Source of the DNA: Nitrospira sp.
GTDB taxonomy: Bacteria; Nitrospirota; Nitrospiria; Nitrospirales; Nitrospiraceae
Length of the DNA: 59,674 bases
Reading direction: 5' to 3'
NCBI GenBank assembly: GCA_024998685.1
Contig: JACOEH010000029.1
Location: 1 to 59,674 of the forward strand
Shown here in pieces: positions 45,732 through 52,907 of this stretch. Each line of letters starts with the position of its first letter. Positions within the stretch are counted from its first letter, which is position 1. Position numbers and translations under genes: made by a program. The notes beneath the pieces were generated by a model. That model saw nothing but the letters and a program-made list of their open reading frames with translations. It was not told the origin of the DNA and did not search any database.

Positions 45732-47618
45732 ATGCGGAATGCTCCCCTTCGTGGCTTCAATATAGAAGCGATCCTCACGGACCTCATGGCGATAAGATCC
45801 GAGATGGTTGCCGAGCCGATCATGGCAAGCACACGGCTGAATTCGATTCATCCAAACTACAGCGTAAGCGCGAGAAATCTCCTGCATTACCTGATTCTCC
45901 GTCGGCGCGATTTGCGGCCGCTGCAGCATCGCTTGGCAAAAGTGGGGCTCTCCTCCCTTGGTCGAGCTGAATCCCATGTCCTAGCCGCCGTTGACGCGGT
46001 TCTGGAAATTCTGCATCGTCTGGCACAGCGATCCTGGCAACCACAGCCGACAGAAGCGAGGGTTCCTGATTTTTCGAGTGGGCCACGGCTGCTTGCCGAA
46101 CACACTGAAGCGTTGTTCGGTCCCACACCTCACAGACGTGCGGCCAGGATCATGGTCACCATGCCGAGGGAGGCGGCGGACGATTACATGTTGGTTCATG
46201 ACTTGCTGCAGGAAGGCATGGATTGCATGCGCATCAATTGCGCCCATGATGATGCGCCGGCCTGGTTACGGATGATTGAGCATCTGAAACGAGCCAAGCA
46301 GATCTTAGGCCGACCCTGTACGATCATCATGGACTTAGCCGGGCCGAAACTACGCACCGGTCCGCTCGAGCGGGGCCCGGAAGTGGTTCGGATTCACCCC
46401 TACCGCGACGGCTATGGGCGAGTCATCGCCCATGCCCGCGTGTGGTTGACTTCGGCGACTACTCCCTGCCCGCCTCCTTCGCCGGCGCAGGCTTGTCTTC
46501 CCGTTGCTGCGGCCTGGCTGGCCCGACTTCGAGTTGGAGAACGAGTCACCCTCACCGACGCCCGGGAAGCGAAACGGACCATCGCAATCGTGGATGTGAC
46601 GGAGCAGGGCTGCTGGGCGGAAGCCACGAAGACAACTTACGTCATCCCTGGCACAGTCCTGCGCCGCCAGGCCACGACGACGGATCGGGTCAGCCACGAA
46701 ACAGTCGTCGGCAAGCTACCTTCATTCGAAAACCCCGTCATCCTCCGGCAAGGAGACATACTCATCTTGAAGCGAGACGGCAAACCAGGACGGCCCGCAA
46801 CCTATGACAGTGCCGGACAAGTACTGAATCCTGCCTCGATCAGCTGCACAATACCGGAAGTGTTCGATGACATTCGGTCCGGGGAAGCAATTTGGTTTGA
46901 CGATGGCAAGATCGGTGGCGTAGTTGAAAAGATAGAGCCTAACGGAGCTTTCATTAGGATCACCCACGCACGGGCGGCCGGCGAAAAGCTCCGGAGCAAC
47001 AAGGGCATCAATCTGCCGGAAAGCAACCTTCGTCTGGCGGCATTGACACCTCCGGATTTAGAGAACCTCGCCTTTGTCGCCGAGCATGCCGATATCGTCG
47101 GATTATCATTTGCGAATAGTGCCCGCGATGTGGAGTCACTGCAACAGCACTTGGCTCTAGTCGGACATCGACAACCCTCCATTGTCCTCAAGATCGAAAC
47201 GCGGCATGGCTTCGAGAACCTGCCGGAGATGCTGCTGACGGCCATGCGGTGGCCGTCCTGTGGCGTGATGATCGCCCGAGGGGACTTAGCAGTCGAATGT
47301 GGTTTTGAGCGTCTAGCTGAAGTCCAAGAAGAAATCCTCTGGATCGCAGAAGCCGCCCATGTCCCGGTGATCTGGGCTACGCAAGTCCTGGAGACTCTTG
47401 CTAAGAAGGGAATGGCATCCCGGGCCGAAATTACAGATGCCGCGATGGGGCAACGTGCTGAGTGCGTGATGCTGAACAAGGGCCCCCATGTGCTGAGCGC
47501 TGTACGCGTTCTTGGCGATATTCTACAGAGAATGCAGGCGCACAAAACGAAAAGGCGATCTCTGCTTCGAAAATTAAGACTGGCCAAGGCGAGGCCGACG
47601 GATCTAAGGAACGTCTGA
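45732..47618 (+). CDS. Atypical pyruvate kinase-like protein
   Basis: 628 aa. A helical N-terminal extension of about 130 residues precedes a pyruvate kinase barrel: CMRINCAHD, DLAGPKLRTG, the catalytic Lys in IVLKIETRHGFENL, MIARGDLAVE, VIWATQVLETLA and RAEITDAAMG. The B-domain region (about residues 210-410) is enlarged. The usual MLSGETA reads MLNKGPH and the C-terminal regulatory domain is absent. It may be a phosphoenolpyruvate/ATP enzyme with changed specificity or regulation. Confidence 0.8.
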   Translation: MRNAPLRGFNIEAILTDLMAIRSEMVAEPIMASTRLNSIHPNYSVSARNLLHYLILRRRDLRPLQHRLAKVGLSSLGRAESHVLAAVDAVLEILHRLAQRSWQPQPTEARVPDFSSGPRLLAEHTEALFGPTPHRRAARIMVTMPREAADDYMLVHDLLQEGMDCMRINCAHDDAPAWLRMIEHLKRAKQILGRPCTIIMDLAGPKLRTGPLERGPEVVRIHPYRDGYGRVIAHARVWLTSATTPCPPPSPAQACLPVAAAWLARLRVGERVTLTDAREAKRTIAIVDVTEQGCWAEATKTTYVIPGTVLRRQATTTDRVSHETVVGKLPSFENPVILRQGDILILKRDGKPGRPATYDSAGQVLNPASISCTIPEVFDDIRSGEAIWFDDGKIGGVVEKIEPNGAFIRITHARAAGEKLRSNKGINLPESNLRLAALTPPDLENLAFVAEHADIVGLSFANSARDVESLQQHLALVGHRQPSIVLKIETRHGFENLPEMLLTAMRWPSCGVMIARGDLAVECGFERLAEVQEEILWIAEAAHVPVIWATQVLETLAKKGMASRAEITDAAMGQRAECVMLNKGPHVLSAVRVLGDILQRMQAHKTKRRSLLRKLRLAKARPTDLRNV

Positions 47619-47842
47619 CCAATGAGCGACGCCGAGGAACAGCGTCGTGGAGCAACCACCGGATCAGCCAAGGTCCGTTCGTATCTTTTTCACCGACAAC
47701 CGCTGCTTTCTTCCGGTGCACTTGCCGATCCCGCCCTCCAACCCGCATAGAACGCTTCTTGGTACGACACGCCGGTTCATGACTGAAAGTTACCACGGGT
47801 CTTAGCTCGCGGCTCTCAAAGAACGCACGCCATTCACGAAAA

Positions 47843-47869
47843 TTTACCGTTCTGAAACTTCACCGTAAC
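47843..47869 (+). promoter_or_regulatory. 11-bp tandem repeat site E
   Basis: TTTAC, GAAAC, GTAAC start at 47843, 47854, 47865. The interval 47619-48009 otherwise shows no gene; the first candidate downstream starts at 48010. Confidence 0.5.
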
Positions 47870-48009
47870 CAAGCCAGCGTATAAGGAATTCGTGAGAGAT
47901 GGATTTGTGAGTATCGGCAATCACAATCCGAAATCTCGACGCGAGAAACCATCACGCCGACCTGCTGCGCACTGCGCAGGTCGTCATGTTTTGAAGTTGG
48001 AGAAGCACT

Positions 48010-48288
48010 ATGTATGCATCGTATCCATCATGGTGGATGAAGGTGTCGCCCAGACGAAGAAGATCCATTGGTAAAAGGAAATTCCGCTGGGAGATGCTGG
48101 GCCTACAAGATCCGGCGGAAAGTTCGTCCACACCGTCGATCGAGGATGTTCGCCGCCAAATCGTCTCAGCTTCACACCATGGCCTGAGCCCCAATACTCT
48201 GGCTCGCTCTCACAAGGAGCAGAAGCGTACCAAGTCGAGATTGAAGGCGTCTAGGGATACGCGCAAGCGTGGTGTCGCTTCACAGTAG
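48010..48288 (+). CDS. Hypothetical small basic protein
   Basis: 92 aa, very rich in Arg, Lys and Ser (KVSPRRRRSIGKRKFRW, then KEQKRTKSRLKASRDTRKRG). No family recognised. Support is contextual: GGAGAAG 7 nt before the ATG and a Pho-box-like array 141 bp upstream. May be spurious. Confidence 0.4.
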   Translation: MYASYPSWWMKVSPRRRRSIGKRKFRWEMLGLQDPAESSSTPSIEDVRRQIVSASHHGLSPNTLARSHKEQKRTKSRLKASRDTRKRGVASQ

Positions 48289-48382
48289 GCGTCCCATACG
48301 GATGTCGCGCTTGAAAAGAGAGCAACAATCTTTTCTTATTGATCGGACACATTTCCATCGTAATCCGCGTCTGGAGGTGCTG

Positions 48383-48633
48383 ATGACATCGTTACGTACT
48401 GCGGCTCTCGCCATGAGTATACGTCTTCTCGGCGCAATCATGGCTCCTCCCGTGCCGGCCTCCCCTGAGTTTGTGAATGGGCTTGCCCTTGACGGCGCGT
48501 GCTCCCTCCCCGCTCTTCTTGACGCTACAAGGTAGCGGCGGCCGATTTAGGCAACTTTGTTCGTCCCGGCGATCATGGCAAGAAAGACCGGGATGACGAG
48601 GACAATTACGATGATGAGCAGTCTGAAAACTAA
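48383..48633 (+). pseudogene. Esterase-like phytase, relic with internal deletion
   Basis: Opens like the intact gene: GGAGG, then MTSLRTAALAMS and PEFVNGLALDGA. After about 30 bp of unrelated sequence the C-terminal end of the family follows in another frame from about 48523 (RYKVAAADLGNFVRPGDHGK, then an acidic tail DDEDNYDDE to the stop at 48633). The middle of roughly 400 residues has been lost. Confidence 0.8.
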
Positions 48634-48675
48634 GAGCGAGTGTCGTGTTCTTCATCATTCATGAGGCTTACTCCT

Positions 48676-48861
48676 ATGGAAACTCACAAAATCATCTTCA
48701 GAAAAGAGATTGCCAGCTTTATTTCAGCGAGTGAACGACTCCAGAGCATGCTGGCACAGGGCGAACACCTGTCCAGTGACGAGGCGGGAGTAGTGCGGTT
48801 CTGCGCGGTTGAGTTGCTCGACAAGATACCTCAAGTGTTCTTTGCCGAGCATCATTCTTAA
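48676..48861 (+). CDS. Hypothetical small protein
   Basis: 61 aa (METHKIIFRKEIASFISASE, then LSSDEAGVVRFCAVELLDKI). Amphipathic helices, no signal peptide, weak ribosome binding site. No family recognised. Confidence 0.4.
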   Translation: METHKIIFRKEIASFISASERLQSMLAQGEHLSSDEAGVVRFCAVELLDKIPQVFFAEHHS

Positions 48862-49017
48862 CGAATGCGGTAATCGCATCTGAGACCCATCGCTTCTAGT
48901 CGGAAGAGGTGCCGAGTGGAAGGTGATGTCATACCCCATCTGCAGACCGATCTCGGTCGAACATCTCCAGATGAGTGGGTCGCTGGTGACCCATGTATAT
49001 CCATAGCCGTTTTGCCG

Positions 49018-49086
49018 GGATCGGCATCTGTATGGATTTCGCGGCGTCAACGATCCGTGGCTCGAAGAAGCGTTCGGTGTGCATGA
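49018..49086 (+). pseudogene. Duplicated fragment of the 44845-45495 gene
   Basis: About 69 bp matching the RHLYGFRGVN...WLEEA coding stretch of that gene (near 45204-45272) with about six mismatches. Nothing of the gene continues on either side. Confidence 0.75.
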
Positions 49087-49101
49087 AATCGCTTCCTTTC
49101 C

Positions 49102-49128
49102 TTCACACAGAATTAGCACGATCGTAAT
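49102..49128 (+). promoter_or_regulatory. 11-bp tandem repeat site F, before the tiny ORFs
   Basis: TTCAC, TTAGC, GTAAT start at 49102, 49113, 49124; 103 bp before the first tiny ORF. Confidence 0.4.
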
Positions 49129-49231
49129 GAGCGAGAAACAGCCCCCCGATAGGCTTGCATCGTGTTCATCAGAGGTGAAACCGAGATGAACTCCCATGTC
49201 GCTTTCCCAACATGAAAGGGGGTGAGGAACT

Positions 49232-49324
49232 ATGATGACGTCATCGCTCTTGATCGTAGGAACGCTCGTGATCGGTACCGTTTTGGGTGTGCTGTTTAAG
49301 CTGCCGTATGCCGATCGCAAGTAA
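49232..49324 (+). CDS. Tiny single-span membrane protein 1
   Basis: 30 residues: MMTSSLLIVGTLVIGTVLGV, then LFKLPYADRK. One hydrophobic helix followed by a short polar tail. GGGGTGAGG precedes the ATG by 5-6 nt. The layout resembles accessory micropeptides such as KdpF or CydX, but no such complex is adjacent. Confidence 0.6.
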   Translation: MMTSSLLIVGTLVIGTVLGVLFKLPYADRK

Positions 49325-49355
49325 ACCTTGACAACTGGAAAGGAGGTGACAAGCC

Positions 49356-49439
49356 ATGACGACGTGGACCATCGAAGCGTTTCTGCTCAGCGCCATTATG
49401 GGGCTGACGTATACGGTGAGATCTCTGGATCGCGAGTAG
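49356..49439 (+). CDS. Tiny single-span membrane protein 2
   Basis: 27 residues: MTTWTIEAFLLSAIMGLTYT, then VRSLDRE. An ideal AAGGAGGTGA lies 6 nt before the ATG, stronger than for most genes here. It shares layout and the D-R-K/E end with the ORF 31 bp upstream, so the two may be paralogous. Confidence 0.65.
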   Translation: MTTWTIEAFLLSAIMGLTYTVRSLDRE

Positions 49440-49494
49440 GTGAAACGCTTCGTGAGAAAAGGAGACTTGGCCGTGACGTGAATAGAGATCATCA

Positions 49495-49538
49495 GACGAG
49501 AGCCGCAACGGAGTGTTCCTGTTCCAGCGGCTCTCGTC
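49495..49538. terminator. 12-bp perfect hairpin downstream of the tiny ORFs
   Basis: GACGAGAGCCGC (49495-49506) and its complement (49527-49538) with a 20-nt loop. No T-run follows on the plus strand, so intrinsic termination is uncertain. Confidence 0.45.
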
Positions 49539-49676
49539 GAGAAGGAAAAGTTGTCAGCCATCCGGCGAGATTGGGTTCCATCACCGCGCCCTCTGCTCTA
49601 TCGTCACTAAACACATCTTCTGCCTCGCACACCATCACTTCCTTACCGACACCGTCCTTCTTCATTCCCCTCAAAT

Positions 49677-49703
49677 TTTACCGGCCTGTAATGTCCACCT
49701 AAC
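49677..49703 (+). promoter_or_regulatory. 11-bp tandem repeat site G, before the CBS-CHAD-corA-ppk genes
   Basis: TTTAC, GTAAT, CTAAC start at 49677, 49688, 49699; 84 bp before the CBS gene. Confidence 0.55.
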
Positions 49704-49734
49704 GCCGACGCAACGGCACACTGGTAGCCTGGAG

Positions 49735-49774
49735 CCAATACATAAACAATCAAACCAATACATAAACAATCAAA
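49735..49774. repeat. Perfect 20-bp tandem duplication in a 5' leader
   Basis: CCAATACATAAACAATCAAA occurs twice back to back, ending just before the AAGGAGGAG ribosome binding site of the CBS gene. Confidence 0.9.
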
Positions 49775-49787
49775 AAGGAGGAGCAGC

Positions 49788-50171
49788 ATGGTCACAGTCG
49801 GCACCTTAATGCAGAAGGAACCAGTGACGGTGGACGCAGGCACGTCGGTCATCGAGGCGGCGAAACTGATGAAAGCCTGCAACGTCGAAAGTGTGCTCGT
49901 CGCCCGCCAAGCGAAGATCATCGGCATCCTCACGGAATCGGACGTCGTCAAGAAGTTCGTGGGGGCTGAGAAAGTGTCCTACTTCGTGCCGGTGGAAGAC
50001 ATCATGAGCAGTCCGGTTCCCGGCATCGAAGAGCGGCGGCCATTGACGGAAGCCGCCGATCTCATGGATAAGCATCGTACGCTTCATCTTGGTGTGACGA
50101 AGGGTGGTTCACTCATCGGCCTGGTGTCGGTGCGAGACTTTCTCCGACCGGTGTCCATCGACGACTTTTAA
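49788..50171 (+). CDS. CBS-domain-pair protein
   Basis: 127 aa made of two CBS motifs (TLMQKEPVTVDAGTSVIEAA, GILTESDVVKKFV; then DIMSSPVPGIEERRPLTEAA, GLVSVRDFLRP). Such stand-alone pairs bind adenine nucleotides and regulate partners. AAGGAGGAG 5 nt before the ATG. It leads a set with CYTH-CHAD, corA and ppk. Confidence 0.9.
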   Translation: MVTVGTLMQKEPVTVDAGTSVIEAAKLMKACNVESVLVARQAKIIGILTESDVVKKFVGAEKVSYFVPVEDIMSSPVPGIEERRPLTEAADLMDKHRTLHLGVTKGGSLIGLVSVRDFLRPVSIDDF

Positions 50172-50342
50172 CGACTCCGCCTTTCTTGAGCCCGCTGCCG
50201 ACTCGGCAGTCCATCCCTGCTCGCCCGTGTCGCCAGTCACATGGCGACCCTCCCTGGTCTTCCCTCATGTCCCCCTGAGTTGCATTTTCCCCTCCTCTGC
50301 GTTGACACTGAAGGGGATGTGCCCTGCGGTGAGAAGTTCACG

Positions 50343-51827
50343 ATGATCCGATTGGATAGACAGCTCCCTCGTTGCGGCCCCCCTTCCCCGATCTCTTCAC
50401 AACCAGAACGTGAACGGAAGCTGGCCGTTGCTCCAGATTTCCACCTCCCTCGGCTTCCCGGCACACCGCTCCCCCGTCGGCAACTGATCTCCACCTACTA
50501 CGACACCACCGCCTACGACTTGGCCCATGCGAAGATGACTCTTCGCTATCGAATCGAACGGGGAAAGAAATCATGGCAGCTGAAAATTCCGCTGGGAGAC
50601 GATCGGCAGGAGATAGAAGTGAGCGGCGACCAGGTCGATCCACCGGCCTCTCTGCGCGGATTACTGACTCTCCATCTTGATCATCGGAAGCTGGTACCAG
50701 TGGTCACGCTATGCGTCTGGCGAACCGCCTTTCTGGTATGCCATGGCCGCGTGCCCATTGCCGAGATCGCCCTCGACACAGTGTCGGTAGTCAAAGGCGG
50801 CCGTACAATTCAGCGATTCCGCGAGCTCGAAATCGAACAACGGCAGGGCGACGAGGCCTCACTGCGTGCCCTCGAACAGCAGTTGCGAGAAGCGGGGGCG
50901 TCTGATCACGATGGAAGGCCGAAGCTCTTTCGCGCCCTCTCCCTTTCAGCCCCCACCTCCCCTGTTCCCCCTGAACCGGAGGCGCCGGTGGTCGAACACC
51001 TCAAGTGGGCGCTTGCACGGCACGTCGGATGGCTCCTCGCCTATGATCCCGGCACGAGGCTCGGCACAGAGCCTGAGAGTCTGCATCAACTGAGGGTCGC
51101 GACGAGACGCTTGCGCGCCGTGTTCCGCACAGCTCGCCCGATTCTGCTGCCCGCATGGTTGACGTCGCTGGAACAGGAGCTTGAGTGGCTCAGCGAGCTG
51201 CTGGGACCGGCGCGCGATCTGGATGTCCAGATCGCCTATTTTGCGGATGAATCTGCCGAACTGAATGCGCGAGATCGCAAGTTGTTGGCACCATTTATCG
51301 CCCATCTGCGCACGCAACGAGAGGCTGTTCAGCAGCTGGTGCGCAGCGAACTCACGAGCGCTCGCTACTTCGAACTCATCCGGCGGCTGCAACAGGCCGC
51401 GCATGATCCGTCGGTGGTGGAGTCTCCCCTGTGCATACGCGACCTCGCCAGGCGGGAATTCAAGAAGCTACGCAGGGCAATCTGCCGGTTAGGTCCTTCG
51501 CCGTCAGACACGCGACTTCACAAGGTCCGCATCAAGGCCAAACGCGCTCGCTACGCGGCGGACCTCGCCCGCAGCTCGGTAGGCCAACCCGCCACCCGGT
51601 TTCTCAAGTCCGCGCGTAGGGTCCAAGATCTCTTAGGGATCCATCAAGATGCGCTCCAGGCGGAACGTCATATTCGACAGTTCCTCAAATACTCGACCAG
51701 CGTCCGCGCCGGATTCGTCGCGGGACGCATGGTGGAGCGTCAGCGTCAACGGCGCCAATTCGTCCGCAAGGACATGAAACCGCTGTTCCGGACGTTGTTG
51801 AAGCGGGGTAAAAAGGCGTGGAAATGA
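50343..51827 (+). CDS. CYTH-CHAD domain protein
   Basis: About 494 aa. N-terminal CYTH (triphosphate tunnel) domain with the ExExK motif as ERERK at residues 22-26, then STYYDTTAYDLAHAKMTLRY and LKIPL. C-terminal CHAD helical domain with conserved His/Arg (LHQLRVATRRLRAVFR, LHKVRIKAKRARYAAD). CHAD binds polyphosphate and CYTH handles triphosphate, which fits ppk nearby. ATG at 50241 is a possible longer start. Confidence 0.85.
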   Translation: MIRLDRQLPRCGPPSPISSQPERERKLAVAPDFHLPRLPGTPLPRRQLISTYYDTTAYDLAHAKMTLRYRIERGKKSWQLKIPLGDDRQEIEVSGDQVDPPASLRGLLTLHLDHRKLVPVVTLCVWRTAFLVCHGRVPIAEIALDTVSVVKGGRTIQRFRELEIEQRQGDEASLRALEQQLREAGASDHDGRPKLFRALSLSAPTSPVPPEPEAPVVEHLKWALARHVGWLLAYDPGTRLGTEPESLHQLRVATRRLRAVFRTARPILLPAWLTSLEQELEWLSELLGPARDLDVQIAYFADESAELNARDRKLLAPFIAHLRTQREAVQQLVRSELTSARYFELIRRLQQAAHDPSVVESPLCIRDLARREFKKLRRAICRLGPSPSDTRLHKVRIKAKRARYAADLARSSVGQPATRFLKSARRVQDLLGIHQDALQAERHIRQFLKYSTSVRAGFVAGRMVERQRQRRQFVRKDMKPLFRTLLKRGKKAWK

Positions 51828-51941
51828 ACATGAAGCAAAATGCCCGGGACAGACCCTGCGATGTATCCGGCGACAGCCTGAATTCTATAATGATGCAAAC
51901 AGTTCAACCCCGATGTCACATGGGATGATTGGGAGTGGCTT

Positions 51942-52907
51942 GTGCTCAGCGCGTTTGTATTGACCGACGGGAAGCTCATGCAGGTCCAGGTCGGCGTCGC
52001 AGGGGATCTGTCCCGGAAGGAGACCATCTGGATTGATCTGGCCTATCCGACGGAAGAAGAACGGGAGTTGGTGCAGTCGGTCTTTCGACTGGAGCTGCCG
52101 GAAGACGAAGAATTGCAGGACTTGCAGGCGAGCGCGCGTTACTACCAGGACGAACACGGGGTCCATATTCGCTCGACCTTCATTCAGAACAGCGATGAGG
52201 CTCCTTCAAATATTACGATGTCGTTCACGCTGCATGAAGGCCGACTCCTTACGGTGCATGACGATGATCTCTCCATCCTGCGTCTGTTCCGAATGAGAGC
52301 ACGTGCGGGGCCTGGGATGGTGGGTGATGCAGTGGACATCCTCCTCGGTTGTTACGAGCTTGCCGTGGAGCAGGATGCCGATGTGTTGGAAGAAATGTAC
52401 ATGACGCTGGACCAAGTCGCTGGCCTTGTCCTGAACCGGAACAAGGAGATTGCCGGTCCTGTCATGCGCGACAACATAGAACGGATTGCCGCCCAGGAGG
52501 ACCTCAATGGGAAAGTCCGCTTGGATTTGATGGACAATCGGCGCGCCCTCTCATTCTTGTTGAGGAGCCGCGTCCTCTCACGCGAACATACGCAAGAGGT
52601 CAAGGGTATCCTGCGTGATATTGAATCGCTGAACGGCCATACGGGCTTCATTGCCGATAAGATTAATTTTCTCATGGATGCCTTACTCGGAATGATTAGT
52701 CTGGAACAAAACAAAGTCATCAAGATCTTTTCGATTGCAGCAGTCGTGTTTCTTCCGCCGACCCTTGTCGCCAGCATTTACGGCATGAATTTCGACATCA
52801 TGCCGGAGCTTCGATGGCCGTGGGGCTACCCGCTGGCGCTCCTACTGATGATTGTGGCCGGTGCCGCGCCGTACCTCTATTTCAGACGCAAAGGATGGCT
52901 GGATTAA
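51942..52907 (+). CDS. corA: CorA-family divalent cation transporter
   Basis: 321 aa. Large acidic cytoplasmic domain, long stalk helix, and two C-terminal membrane helices. The YGMNF signature lies near residue 280. GTG start with GGGAG upstream. The stop codon abuts the ATG of ppk, so the two are co-translated; Mg2+ is the counter-ion of polyphosphate, a plausible functional link. Confidence 0.93.
   Translation: MLSAFVLTDGKLMQVQVGVAGDLSRKETIWIDLAYPTEEERELVQSVFRLELPEDEELQDLQASARYYQDEHGVHIRSTFIQNSDEAPSNITMSFTLHEGRLLTVHDDDLSILRLFRMRARAGPGMVGDAVDILLGCYELAVEQDADVLEEMYMTLDQVAGLVLNRNKEIAGPVMRDNIERIAAQEDLNGKVRLDLMDNRRALSFLLRSRVLSREHTQEVKGILRDIESLNGHTGFIADKINFLMDALLGMISLEQNKVIKIFSIAAVVFLPPTLVASIYGMNFDIMPELRWPWGYPLALLLMIVAGAAPYLYFRRKGWLD

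Noticed and set aside
46802-47671. 289-codon open frame antisense to the pyruvate kinase-like gene
   Set aside because: It lies fully opposite a gene with clear family motifs, has Ser/Arg-rich shadow composition and no ribosome binding site.
48724-49320. 198-codon minus-strand open frame across the tiny ORFs and the duplicate fragment
   Set aside because: It crosses a recognisable gene fragment on the other strand and has no family match or initiation signal.
51904-51919. Possible ninth 11-bp repeat site before corA (TCAAC, GTCAC)
   Set aside because: Only two units, no third in register, and it would lie within 25 bp of the start codon.
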